DNA of 50,286 nt, from the NCBI GenBank assembly GCA_017654125.1, contig JAFNYX010000069.1, forward strand, positions 1 to 50,286, given 5' to 3'. Below are positions 25,547 to 34,113 of this stretch, piece by piece. The stretch comes from Alistipes sp. GTDB lineage: Bacteria; Bacteroidota; Bacteroidia; Bacteroidales; Rikenellaceae. Each line of letters opens with the position of its first letter. Position 1 is the first letter of the stretch. The translations under genes were made by a program, and so were the position numbers. The notes under the pieces were generated by a model. That model did no database searches and had not been told where the DNA came from. It saw nothing but the letters and a program-made list of their open reading frames with translations.

Positions 25547-26197
25547 TGCTCATACTGTCCGTCGGGCTACCGATTCCTGCAAACTATCATCGAACTGTAC
25601 TACTCGACCGAAACGGTACACATACTTGCATTCCACGACTCGACAGGTGGCAATGACCCGATGGGTATTCCGCTCACCAATACCATGTACAACCATTTTT
25701 CGCTCGGCGGTTATCCGGCATTCGTGGTTGATATGCGTGATGCCTCGACAGAGAAGTCCGATTTGGAGACGATGCTCTCCCGTTCGTTCAAAGAGCATCC
25801 TGCAAATTGCGGCATCCGTTTGAGCAGCACCTGTTCGGGAGGAAAGGGTAAAGTGACGGCAGAAGTAGCCGCCTCGGCGAGCGACACCTACCGTATAGCA
25901 CTCTACCTGCTCGAAGACGGCATTGTGGCAAAGCAGGTGGATAATGGTCTCGAAAAAGCGGAATACGTTCATAATCACGTTGTTCGTACGATGCTCTCTT
26001 CGCTCTACGAGGGCGATCGCATCGGTGCGCTTGCGGCAGGCGAGAGCAAGAGTATGCAGTACGACTTTACGATTGACGGAGAGTGGAAGCAGGAGAAGTG
26101 CTCAATTTGCGCTGTGGCAATTGATGGCAATGGATACGTGAACAACGTGGCGCTCTGCCCCGTAAACGGAACAACTGAATTTGATTACCAAAAATAA
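25547..26197 (+). pseudogene. Downstream third Omp28-type unit, cut off by the amber codon
   Basis: The frame of the preceding gene continues after the TAG for 216 codons to TAA (26195-26197), starting CSYCPSGYRFLQ. It encodes a complete thioredoxin-like unit: CSYC, strand VHILAFHDSTGG, and a late segment YVHNHVVRTMLSSLYEGDR matching YTHNNVVRAVLSDNIYGTR of unit 2. No start codon with a plausible upstream context was seen before the CSYC motif; the next in-frame ATG (25661) would lose it. Codon use stays like that of the neighbours with no further stop, so the interruption looks recent or the codon is sometimes read through. Confidence 0.75.
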
Positions 26198-26209
26198 TAC
26201 AAGAAAACC

Positions 26210-28609
26210 ATGATTAAGAATCTACTTAAAATGTTTATCTGTGCAACGCTCGTTTGCAGCATCGCGGTTGCGTGTGGTGACAGTGCCGGTACAGATGACA
26301 ACGGAGGTGGCAATCAGGAACAACCAAGCGATCCGCAGGAGCCGGAAAATCCTGATGAGCCACAAGAGCCGGAGAATCCCGAAAATCCGGATGACCCGCA
26401 ACAGCCGGCTGACCCATCGGAGCAGACTCCGGTTGACATCTATCCGGGCATTCCGACCAAAGTTGTATGCTACGAGAACAAGGTGACGGCATCGAATGAG
26501 GGTGTGTCGCTCGAAGTTACACGCATCGAGAACAATAATTTCGTATTCGTGGCACGTCCGGGCGAGTTCGTACAGTCGTACCGTCTCGACGTATTCCCGT
26601 TGTGCCGTCTCTACAATGCTCTCTTTGAGCAGATGCTTACCGAAGGTAAGAGTGAGGCGTCGGCTCGCGACATCGATACGTGGATTCGCGACTTTGTATT
26701 CAACTCGACGGGTGCAGGCGCATACACGTTCGACTCTGAGACCCACGCCGACTATGCTGCGAAGGAGTTCGATTGGATGAATACTTCGTACGCGCAGGCA
26801 TATATCGTACCTGATGCAGAGTACGTTATCGTGGCGGTCGCTTGCTACGACAAGGCGGGTACGGATGACGGCGAGATGTCTGTTTGCTATGTTCGCACAA
26901 CCTCCGACTCACTTATCGGCAATCCGCAGGTGGAGATTGATGTTCAGGTAAACTATCGCGCAATGCAGATTACGCACATCCCGAACAACGATTGTAAGTA
27001 TCTCTATCATTGGTGTTCGAACGAGGACGACTTGATGCCGTACATCAACACCTATGGTCGAAAACTCTATATCGACTTTATGCGTCACGCCATTGGCGAC
27101 GCTATCGCGGCGTCGGATGTCGATAATCTGTGGTATTACCGCGATTTCGGCCAGAGCGCAAGTTCGGAGGTGCCTATCATGGCAACCGCCATCGCACTCG
27201 ACGAGAACAAAACTCCGGCGAAGGATTTCAACTCGAAAGTCTTTACGCTGAAACCAATTCCTGAAACACCCGAGGGAAGGGGCGAGATTCGCATCGATGA
27301 GAACAAACTTGGAGCAAGCTACTTTTGGTATGAGTACACTATGGCGGAGAACACTCCGTACATGTTCTGGAAGCCATTTTCTCGCGAGCAGGCGGAGTAC
27401 TACCAGACGCAAGCCTCGGCAGACGAGTTGGCAGCCCTTGCACTGTCGCTCAACGAGGACGGTTGGGGTTTGAAGAACGACAACTACTCGTACAACGAGC
27501 AGACCGGCGAGTATGGCAAAATCGGCACCGGTCGTGACATCTGGTTTGCAACACCTGATACGGAATACGTTATCGGCTATATCGCACGTAACCGTGCGCA
27601 GGAACTATCGAAAGTTAAGTTTACCGCACCATTCCGCACCAAACCACTCGTTACGAATAACCCGTCGGCTTGTATGTCGGATGCCGAGATGACCGTTACA
27701 TCGAATGGACGCACGAGCATTACCATTTCGTTCACGTACGACTACGAGAAGCACGCTGGTGTGCGTTTCCAATACATCGAGCCGGTTTTGGATGGCGCAG
27801 GTCAGCCATCAAGTGATGCTTCGCGTGAGACGTTCATCTCCTACTTCGGTTTCGGTCTCGACAGCAACACACAAGGTATGGCAATCAACAATTGGAACGC
27901 CGAGCCTATTGGTAAGGATTCGTTCACGATGGCCGGCATGACTCCTGGCACAAAGTATCGCTACGCATACATGTGCGAGGACTGGAACGGCGTAGTGGGC
28001 GAGGTTAAGTTCGCCGAGGCAACCACCGCAGCAATTGAAGGTGGCAATAATCCGGTGGCGACTATCGACGCACAAATCTCGAATGGTGTGATTAACTTCA
28101 CCTTCCAGGCAAACGACGATACAGAGAGCATGCAGTACATGATCGGCACGATTGATACCGACAACGACGTGCTCGGCATCAAGCATATCGGCGACGACAG
28201 CTACTATACGGCTGACGAGTATATGAAGAAGTGGACGACGGCTTGTATCAACCTTGGTCTGCCGACCTACAATCTCACGGCGACGCTCAGCAACTCGGCA
28301 AACGAGAAGTTGGTGGCACTCTGCATCCCATTCGGCGCGAACAGCGTACGCGGTAAACTCGTCTATAAGATTTGGGACGGCACAGCGTTCAAGACGCTCT
28401 CGGATTACTATCCTGGCTATACGCCGACGACTGCCGGTGAGAAGCTGGTGATGGCTCCGGCTCACACGAGCAAGGCCGTTCACGCGTCGCAGTTGCGCGT
28501 ACAGAAGCAGGTGGAGCGCAAGCCACGCGCAAAGCACGAAGTCGAGGAACGTTACGTGCTGGTCGATATGCATCGCCTCGGCAAGCATCCGCACGCAACA
28601 ATGCAATAG
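26210..28609 (+). CDS. Large cysteine-rich lipoprotein, module B (LpB)
   Basis: This 799-residue protein has lipobox IAVAC (Cys22), then a long Pro/Glu/Asp/Asn linker of repeated PENPDE/PEEP-like units (about residues 33-72), probably a spacer from the membrane. Four or so beta-rich FnIII-like domains follow, with closing strands such as DAEYVIVAVACYD, DTEYVIGYIARN and GTKYRYAYMCEDWNG. Ten cysteines occur in the mature chain besides the anchor, including CKYLYHWC. The C-terminal 50 residues form a basic His/Lys/Arg tail (SKAVHASQLRVQKQVERKPRAK cut here in two: SKAVHASQLR and VQKQVERKPRAK), comparable to the basic tail of LpA. It begins 12 bp after the Omp28-type frame and is likely in its operon. 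Function unknown. Confidence 0.75.
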   Translation: MIKNLLKMFICATLVCSIAVACGDSAGTDDNGGGNQEQPSDPQEPENPDEPQEPENPENPDDPQQPADPSEQTPVDIYPGIPTKVVCYENKVTASNEGVSLEVTRIENNNFVFVARPGEFVQSYRLDVFPLCRLYNALFEQMLTEGKSEASARDIDTWIRDFVFNSTGAGAYTFDSETHADYAAKEFDWMNTSYAQAYIVPDAEYVIVAVACYDKAGTDDGEMSVCYVRTTSDSLIGNPQVEIDVQVNYRAMQITHIPNNDCKYLYHWCSNEDDLMPYINTYGRKLYIDFMRHAIGDAIAASDVDNLWYYRDFGQSASSEVPIMATAIALDENKTPAKDFNSKVFTLKPIPETPEGRGEIRIDENKLGASYFWYEYTMAENTPYMFWKPFSREQAEYYQTQASADELAALALSLNEDGWGLKNDNYSYNEQTGEYGKIGTGRDIWFATPDTEYVIGYIARNRAQELSKVKFTAPFRTKPLVTNNPSACMSDAEMTVTSNGRTSITISFTYDYEKHAGVRFQYIEPVLDGAGQPSSDASRETFISYFGFGLDSNTQGMAINNWNAEPIGKDSFTMAGMTPGTKYRYAYMCEDWNGVVGEVKFAEATTAAIEGGNNPVATIDAQISNGVINFTFQANDDTESMQYMIGTIDTDNDVLGIKHIGDDSYYTADEYMKKWTTACINLGLPTYNLTATLSNSANEKLVALCIPFGANSVRGKLVYKIWDGTAFKTLSDYYPGYTPTTAGEKLVMAPAHTSKAVHASQLRVQKQVERKPRAKHEVEERYVLVDMHRLGKHPHATMQ

Positions 28610-28625
28610 GCCGCCAGCTGAGCCA

Positions 28626-28641
28626 CCCCCCCCAAAAAAAA
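28626..28641. repeat. C8A8 homopolymer tract between LpB and LpC
   Basis: Eight C (28626-28633) are followed directly by eight A (28634-28641), then GAAGGGG. The tract lies 17 bp after the LpB stop. GGGG can pair with part of the C run across an A-rich loop, but no T tract follows, so it is a poor terminator. Runs like this are prone to slippage in cells and in sequencing. Confidence 0.6.
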
Positions 28642-28788
28642 GAAGGGGCGTGAGTTAGGTCACAGCAAATGTGCCTATATAGCATATAAACATTCAATCA
28701 ATTCAGTCCGATAAATCAGGAATCGGCAGATATTTAATCCAGAGTCGCGTGCCTGATTCGCGCGACCCAAACAAAAGTTTATTTTCAC

Positions 28789-31700
28789 ATGAAGAACTTT
28801 TATGCAAACTTCAAATGTGTCCTTTGTACACTCGTAGGTGCTGCGCTCATCGCAACATCGTGCCACGAGCCGTATGATGACACCGAGCTGCGCAACGAGA
28901 TTGCTGACCTCTTCGCAAAGGTTGAAGCACTCGAGCAGCGCCTCGATGCAGAGGTTGATGCCTTGACTACGCTCATCGCAGCGGCAGAATCGAACCTCAC
29001 CGAGGCAATCAACTCGAAGACGGTGGTTACTTCGGCTACCGAGAAGGAGGATGGCTCGTGGGAGATTATTCTCTCGACCGGCCAGAAGATTACCGTTCAT
29101 CCAAAATTCGTTCCTACTCCGCAAGAGCCGGAGAAGAACGAGGGTTGCATCACGGTTATCAAGGAGGGTGATGCCTACTATTGGGCGGTTATTACCAATG
29201 GCACGCCGGTTGCAATGACCGACGCAAGCGGTAATAAGATTCCGGTGGGCCACAACACCCAGCCAATGATCGACGTAAACCCAACTACCGGCGAGGTTCG
29301 CATCTCGGTTGACGGCGGTGCTACGTGGGTTACGGTAGAGAAGCAGGCCGAGCAGAACGGTGACGTTCAGGAGACCTCTTGCATCTTCACCGGTGTTAAG
29401 GATAGCGAGCACAGCGTAGAGTTTATGCTTGCTGACGGTAGCATTATCTCGATTCCGAAGGCAGAGGAGATCGACTTCGGCGTGAAGGCTGGTAAGACCT
29501 TCGTCGTACCTGGCGAGAGCGTAGATGTAGCTCTTACGGCTAACAATATCGACGACTTGACGGTAATCGCAAAGCCTGAGGGTTGGAAGGCGACCATAAA
29601 CGGCAAGATCGTAACCGTTACCGCTCCTAAGCAGGAGGCAATCGACAACGGCTCGGCAGAGTTGGAGGGCGTAATCAAGATTCACGCTTCGGGCAACGAC
29701 GGCAAGTGTAAGGTTGGCAAGTTGCCTGTTTCGGCTTCGGACAAGTCGGTGATTTTGGCTATCGATGGCGACAAGTTGACCATTTACAACAACACCGGTC
29801 TGAGGAGGAGTGGTGTTAACTACGGTATTTCGCGCAGCGCAGATTTCAGCGCAGAGGCAATCGCCGAGGCAAAGAACGAGTACTCGCTGATGGCAATGGA
29901 GGCTTACGACCCTGTAACCGAGGTTTCGATTAAGATGCTCTACAACTACCTCGTATTGGAGAATTACGATGATGCAAACCTCGTGGAGCTTCCTGCTGGC
30001 GAGTCGTACGTAATTTGGGCTATCGCAGGTAGCGACGATTGGGCACACGTCTATTCGGCAGAGGAGGTTATATATACCCTATTCACACCTCCGTTCCTTA
30101 ACATCGAAAAGGGTAAGGTAACCTTTAATACGGCAGAGATTAGCGTTGTCGGCGGTGGTTACGATTCGTACATCGTTGGTTCGCTCAATGGCATCAATGT
30201 AGAGGAGGCAAAGGCTTCGCTCAAAAACTCGTTCGAGAACTGGCAATATGGTTATGGCGAGTTCGGTGACACCGTTACCGACCTCTACTTCAAGGGTAAC
30301 GTTACCGACTTCCACTACATGGGCTGGCCAAACGAGATCTACCCTAACACCACCTATTTGGTATATGTTCTCCCGATGACCGAGGGTAAGAGCGGCGGCG
30401 ACTACAAGTTCGAGGATATCGTATTGTGCGACATCACCACCTCGAACATCGAGGCAGGCGGTTCTGCAACTCTCGAAATCACTGCATCCGAGACAACCTA
30501 CACTTACATCGATATCAACATCACGGGTTCGAGCAATACCGCGATTATCTATGCAGCTCCGCTGTCGGAGGATGAGATGAAGCAGTACAGTACGGATGAG
30601 GCATTGCTCGAGTACGTTATCGCTTACTGCACCGAGTACTCCCAGATTCAGATGGGCAACACGGGTTCGGCATACATCTCGTCACTCACTCCGGGCGAGA
30701 GCGCATACGTAGCAGCTATTGCAGTTGACGAGAATGGTAAGTACAGCAAGCTCTACAAGGAGAAGTTCTCCGCCAAGTCGCTCGCATTCAACGAGTCGTT
30801 GAAGGTTAAGATTGACGAGCAGGCTTCGACGGTAGGTATTTCGACGGCTAAAATCAAGGTTTCGACCGAGGGTGGCACGGCTGTTAAGTATCGCTACCTT
30901 GTAACCGAGACCGGTGGTTACTATTGGAACAGTATGGGCAGCGTAGCGGCAGCCGAAGGCACCATTGCAATTTCGACCAGCTACTACATCCAGGAGATTG
31001 GCGTAGATGAGCTCGTTGATGGTTGCATCGCTGTTTCGGACCTCGAAACCGGCTCGGAGCACATCTTCGTAGTTTTGGCATTCGACGCCGAGGGCAACCC
31101 ATCGCGTGCAACGTCGATGCTCTTCACTCCATCGCTTCCTGAGTATCCGCTCATCCGTAGCACCAACGAGGCATACGCAGCAGCAAAGCCGACTTACAGC
31201 TTCAACGTTGTATGGAATGGCGATATCGGTTGCTTCGATATTGCGTGCGACATCACTCCGGCAGCAGGCACCCAGAAGTATTGGGTTGCAGGCCTTGGTC
31301 AGGAGTATCTCTCGTCGGATAGCGCCGCAAGAGACGCCGTTAACTATCTCCTCCTCAAAGAGGGTCAGTACTATGGTAGCGAGGCATTTACTTCGGCAGC
31401 TACCTACAACGGCACTTATATCTTCGATGTAAACTCGAACCTTTGGATTACCTGGATGGATGCACAGGGCAACTACTACGAGTGTATTCGTGAGCCAATC
31501 TTCAAGTGGAACTACGTAGAGAAGACCGCAGCAGAGTGGACCGCATCGGAGCCAACCGTAACTGCTTCGCTCAGTGGCAACACATTGTCGTACACCGTAA
31601 CTCCTGGTGCAGGTGCAACGAAAGTGTGGATCTTTGCTCATCCATACCGTCTCTACTACGAGGACAATACCTTGACATATATGATGACCCTCAATCCGGA

Positions 31701-31827
31701 GTGCATCGCAAGCGAGACCGCATACAGCGGCACGCTCGACATGGCAACCGCCGAGTCTCACATATATGTAGCATGGACCGACGCAGCCGGTAATCTCTAC
31801 CAGGCGAAGGACGTTGCTTTGCAGTAG
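28789..31827 (+). CDS. Large lipoprotein with coiled coil and DUF4988-like N-terminus, module B (LpC)
   Basis: This 1012-residue protein has lipobox LIATSC (Cys25), then a short coiled coil (about residues 30-75; LRNEIADLFAKVEALEQRLDAEVDAL) and a region like DUF4988 of Bacteroidetes surface proteins (WEIILSTGQKITVHPK, GCITVIKEGDAYYWAVITNG). From about residue 230 onward come four to six FnIII-like beta domains with ends such as GESAYVAAIAVDENG and GSEHIFVVLAFDAEGNPSR. Ten cysteines are present in the mature chain besides the anchor. Unlike LpA and LpB, it has no basic tail. It lies 179 bp downstream of LpB with no obvious promoter and ends before a strong terminator, so it probably closes module B. 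Function unknown. Confidence 0.75.
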   Translation: MKNFYANFKCVLCTLVGAALIATSCHEPYDDTELRNEIADLFAKVEALEQRLDAEVDALTTLIAAAESNLTEAINSKTVVTSATEKEDGSWEIILSTGQKITVHPKFVPTPQEPEKNEGCITVIKEGDAYYWAVITNGTPVAMTDASGNKIPVGHNTQPMIDVNPTTGEVRISVDGGATWVTVEKQAEQNGDVQETSCIFTGVKDSEHSVEFMLADGSIISIPKAEEIDFGVKAGKTFVVPGESVDVALTANNIDDLTVIAKPEGWKATINGKIVTVTAPKQEAIDNGSAELEGVIKIHASGNDGKCKVGKLPVSASDKSVILAIDGDKLTIYNNTGLRRSGVNYGISRSADFSAEAIAEAKNEYSLMAMEAYDPVTEVSIKMLYNYLVLENYDDANLVELPAGESYVIWAIAGSDDWAHVYSAEEVIYTLFTPPFLNIEKGKVTFNTAEISVVGGGYDSYIVGSLNGINVEEAKASLKNSFENWQYGYGEFGDTVTDLYFKGNVTDFHYMGWPNEIYPNTTYLVYVLPMTEGKSGGDYKFEDIVLCDITTSNIEAGGSATLEITASETTYTYIDINITGSSNTAIIYAAPLSEDEMKQYSTDEALLEYVIAYCTEYSQIQMGNTGSAYISSLTPGESAYVAAIAVDENGKYSKLYKEKFSAKSLAFNESLKVKIDEQASTVGISTAKIKVSTEGGTAVKYRYLVTETGGYYWNSMGSVAAAEGTIAISTSYYIQEIGVDELVDGCIAVSDLETGSEHIFVVLAFDAEGNPSRATSMLFTPSLPEYPLIRSTNEAYAAAKPTYSFNVVWNGDIGCFDIACDITPAAGTQKYWVAGLGQEYLSSDSAARDAVNYLLLKEGQYYGSEAFTSAATYNGTYIFDVNSNLWITWMDAQGNYYECIREPIFKWNYVEKTAAEWTASEPTVTASLSGNTLSYTVTPGAGATKVWIFAHPYRLYYEDNTLTYMMTLNPECIASETAYSGTLDMATAESHIYVAWTDAAGNLYQAKDVALQ

Positions 31828-31841
31828 TCTTCCATGAGAGT

Positions 31842-31857
31842 CAGTGCTTCGGCACTG
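31842..31857. other. Small UUCG hairpin after LpC
   Basis: CAGTGC and GCACTG pair around a TTCG tetraloop 14 bp after the LpC stop, just ahead of the main terminator. It may stabilise the 3' end of the mRNA. Confidence 0.5.
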
Positions 31858-31868
31858 CTACATAAATG

Positions 31869-31905
31869 AATATAGCCGATTGCGATGCAGTCGGCTATAT
31901 TTTTT
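31869..31905 (+). terminator. Terminator closing module B
   Basis: AATATAGCCGA (31869-31879) pairs with TCGGCTATATT (31891-31901), with further inner pairs to a 3-nt loop, followed by T to 31905. Confidence 0.93.
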
Positions 31906-31979
31906 GTGAAATCACTCTATGTTTTAATGCTTACTTTGCCGGAGCAGACTTTTATTCTGATTTTATGTACTAATTTTGA

Positions 31980-32009
31980 CCAATAAGCCCCAATAGGCCC
32001 CAATAAGCC
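31980..32009. repeat. Three 10-bp direct repeats
   Basis: CCAATAAGCC, CCAATAGGCC and CCAATAAGCC follow one another without a gap; the middle copy has one change. They lie in the intergenic region between module B and tRNA-Glu. Confidence 0.8.
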
Positions 32010-32027
32010 GCGAATTCTCTATACACG

Positions 32028-32058
32028 AAAAAAGGAGTACGAATCCGTACTCCTTTTT
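32028..32058 (-). terminator. Terminator of tRNA-Glu (bidirectional form)
   Basis: AAAAAGGAGTACG (32029-32041) pairs perfectly with CGTACTCCTTTTT (32046-32058) around AATC. On the minus strand it follows the tRNA 3' end directly and ends in a T tract. Confidence 0.9.
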
Positions 32059-32059
32059 G

Positions 32060-32131
32060 TAGTGGATAGGGGATTCGAACCCCTATGTCGTGCGTGAGAG
32101 GCACGTATCCTAGCCCTTAGATGAATCCACC
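32060..32131 (-). tRNA. tRNA-Glu (CUC)
   Basis: The minus strand folds as a 72-nt tRNA: acceptor GGTGGAT/ATCCACT with a G-T first pair, D-arm ATCTAAGGGCTAGGAT, anticodon stem CGTGC/GCACG with loop CTCTCAC (anticodon CTC at 32096-32098) and T-arm AGGGG-TTCGAAT-CCCCT. The layout matches bacterial tRNA-Glu. CCA is not encoded. Confidence 0.93.
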
Positions 32132-32150
32132 ATTGCGCTAATTGCGAGTG

Positions 32151-32181
32151 CAAATATAGGGCAAAAATTTTATTCTGCAAA
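32151..32181 (-). promoter_or_regulatory. Promoter of tRNA-Glu
   Basis: On the minus strand TTTG (complement of 32178-32181), 19 bp, then TATATTTG (complement of 32151-32158) is a full match to the Bacteroidetes promoter, about 20 bp upstream of the tRNA. Confidence 0.75.
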
Positions 32182-32265
32182 AAAAAATGTAAAAAAATGT
32201 AAGTTTTCTGCAAAAATGGGCAGAAGTACACTCCGGAAAGCTATCTTCTGCCCACTGTTTGTCGA

Positions 32266-33843
32266 TTATTTACCCTCGCTAACGCACATCTGCTCCATGC
32301 GCAACAGTGTGAGTACGGAGTCGTAGGTGCAGTTAATCCAGAAGGTCGGTTTATAGTTGAGGCGCAGACGCCATGTTGTCGGGATTTTGCCCGTATTGAC
32401 ACACTGCACGACCGTTATGTTGTCGATAAGTGCCTTGGCTTTGGCAAACATCAACTCGTCTCCTGTTTGCTCGTATAGGTCGAGCATCGCTCCTGCTACG
32501 TTGCAGGCACTATTGTCCACCGGCATAGCGTATTTATACTGTTCGAACACACACGGACAAGCGTCGCGACACAGCCCATTTTTGTCGCGTGGCTGGTCCC
32601 AATATACGAATTGGTCTTCACTGAAACGCACCAATTCGTAGCAGGTGGCCACCTCTTCGTCAGTCGCGTCGCGTTGGAGCAGATACGAGCCGTAAGGGGC
32701 TGCGGTGCAGTTGGTGAGATTTTCGTACGGTTGCAGACCGAGCACCGTAACATCCTCGAACTGTCCCGTCATATCGAAACGCACCAGAATATGCTCCTTC
32801 ATCCACTCTTCGCCACGACGACGTGCTTCGGCATACTGTGGCATGTTGTAATCACGCTCCAAACGCCACAGATAGCGCAACAGCGGAGCGAGCATCGCGC
32901 GACTGTTGTTTACGGGTTCGCCCGTCGTAAAGTCGAGTTTGATGTGCCACGAGCCGTCGGCATTTTGTAGACGCATATATGTATCGGCAATGCCTTTGGC
33001 GTGGTTCAGATAGCGTTCGTCGCCCGTCGCGTCGTAGAGGTCGAGCAGGGCTTCGCCCGCAGCGGAGGCCTCCATAGTCATTGTTTTGCCACGATTCCAC
33101 TCCTCCTTCGATGCCGCAAGTTCCTTGTAGTATGTCGGTGGGAAATACGCAAGTGGCTCTCCCTCCTTGCGACTCTGTGCGATGAGAAACTCTGCTGCGT
33201 TGCGAGCGATGGCGATTGCTTCGTCGTGCAGATGTGGCAGTTCGCGTGCAAGCAGAGTCTCGACCTGGATAGTCGCACCGATAATTTTGCACGGATAGGT
33301 GTTATGCGGGTAGGTCATGTCGGGCAATACAGACTCCTTCCAATGCTGAATCTGTGGCATCGTATGTACATAGAGCATACCCATCACCGCTGCATCGCGA
33401 TATCCGCGCACGGGAGCGTGATATGGCGGATGGAAGCCGAAGTCGCGAAAGAAGGTGCGTTCACCAGCACAACCTACGATTTGGCCCGTCTCGTTCATGC
33501 CCTCAACCGTAAGCGTTACGGTGCTACCTTCTGGAATGTCGTTCCATACGGGCGAGAGCGGTTGCTGTGGCGTCTCTGCGCGAAACGACCAACAACCACC
33601 ATCGGTGCTCTTTATGGTGTATAGGTATTCTACTGCGCCCTCCGTCGTGCAAAAGTCGAACGATGGAGCGTACATAAATTTCTTTGAAAATCCGTTCCAG
33701 AACGGACGTCCTTCGCCCCCTGCATGAACGGGCGTAAGATACTCTTCGGCAGCACGCTCACCGAGCCTATCGTTGTTGTTTCGTAATTGGGTACAACCAA
33801 TCGTCGCGCACGCGAGCGCGAGCATAATTAAAATGTGTCGCAT
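32266..33843 (-). CDS. Lipoprotein with (alpha/alpha) six-hairpin glycosidase-like domain
   Basis: This 525-residue protein has a lipobox CATIGC (Cys17). Residues 40-150 are beta-rich and may be an Ig-like or carbohydrate-binding domain (YLYTIKSTDGGCWSFRAE, GSTVTLTVEGMNETG). The rest is helical with the repeated pattern of six-hairpin glycosidases and lyases: AAGEALLDLYDATGDERYLNHAKGIADTYMRLQNADGSWH and later AGAMLDLYEQTGDELMFAKAKALIDNI (each quoted only as landmarks). I cannot name the enzyme family or catalytic residues. It starts 9 bp after tatA and is third in a minus-strand operon with a Gfo/Idh/MocA oxidoreductase, which suggests sugar or glycan metabolism. Confidence 0.7.
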   Translation of the reverse strand: MRHILIMLALACATIGCTQLRNNNDRLGERAAEEYLTPVHAGGEGRPFWNGFSKKFMYAPSFDFCTTEGAVEYLYTIKSTDGGCWSFRAETPQQPLSPVWNDIPEGSTVTLTVEGMNETGQIVGCAGERTFFRDFGFHPPYHAPVRGYRDAAVMGMLYVHTMPQIQHWKESVLPDMTYPHNTYPCKIIGATIQVETLLARELPHLHDEAIAIARNAAEFLIAQSRKEGEPLAYFPPTYYKELAASKEEWNRGKTMTMEASAAGEALLDLYDATGDERYLNHAKGIADTYMRLQNADGSWHIKLDFTTGEPVNNSRAMLAPLLRYLWRLERDYNMPQYAEARRRGEEWMKEHILVRFDMTGQFEDVTVLGLQPYENLTNCTAAPYGSYLLQRDATDEEVATCYELVRFSEDQFVYWDQPRDKNGLCRDACPCVFEQYKYAMPVDNSACNVAGAMLDLYEQTGDELMFAKAKALIDNITVVQCVNTGKIPTTWRLRLNYKPTFWINCTYDSVLTLLRMEQMCVSEGK

Positions 33844-33852
33844 GCGAAAAGT

Positions 33853-34053
33853 TTACTCTTTTGTGGTTGGTTCTTTCGTCTCTTCGGCTGGGTCGTTTTT
33901 GCCGTCCACGCCCTCGCGGAACGAGCGAACACCCTTGCCGATGCCACGCATCAGTTCAGGAATTTTCTTGCCTCCAAAGAGTAACAATACGAGAAGGACG
34001 ATAAGCAGAATCTCCGTACCGCCGATGTTGCCGAACAATAAAAGTTTTATCAT
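33853..34053 (-). CDS. tatA: Sec-independent protein translocase subunit TatA/E
   Basis: This 66-residue protein is typical of TatA: one N-terminal membrane helix (GGTEILLIVLLVLLLFG), the hinge FGGKKIPEL, an amphipathic helix MRGIGKGVRSFREG and a charged tail. TatA oligomers form the pore for folded proteins together with TatC. No tatC is in the window. It lies between a Gfo/Idh/MocA oxidoreductase gene, whose N-terminus looks like a degenerate Tat signal, and a lipoprotein gene. Confidence 0.92.
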   Translation of the reverse strand: MIKLLLFGNIGGTEILLIVLLVLLLFGGKKIPELMRGIGKGVRSFREGVDGKNDPAEETKEPTTKE

Positions 34054-34113
34054 ATACTTTTGTTTTTTTGTCTGTTAATGTTGAATCTACGTTGCTTTGT
34101 TGTTGAGGACTCG

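Noticed and set aside
23255..26197. Recoding of TAG as a sense codon genome-wide
   Set aside because: TAG ends several clear genes at the family-expected place, for example argG (14490-14492) and LpB (28607-28609), so global reassignment is ruled out.
31980..32009. CRISPR-like array
   Set aside because: The repeats are 10 bp with no spacers and no cas genes nearby.
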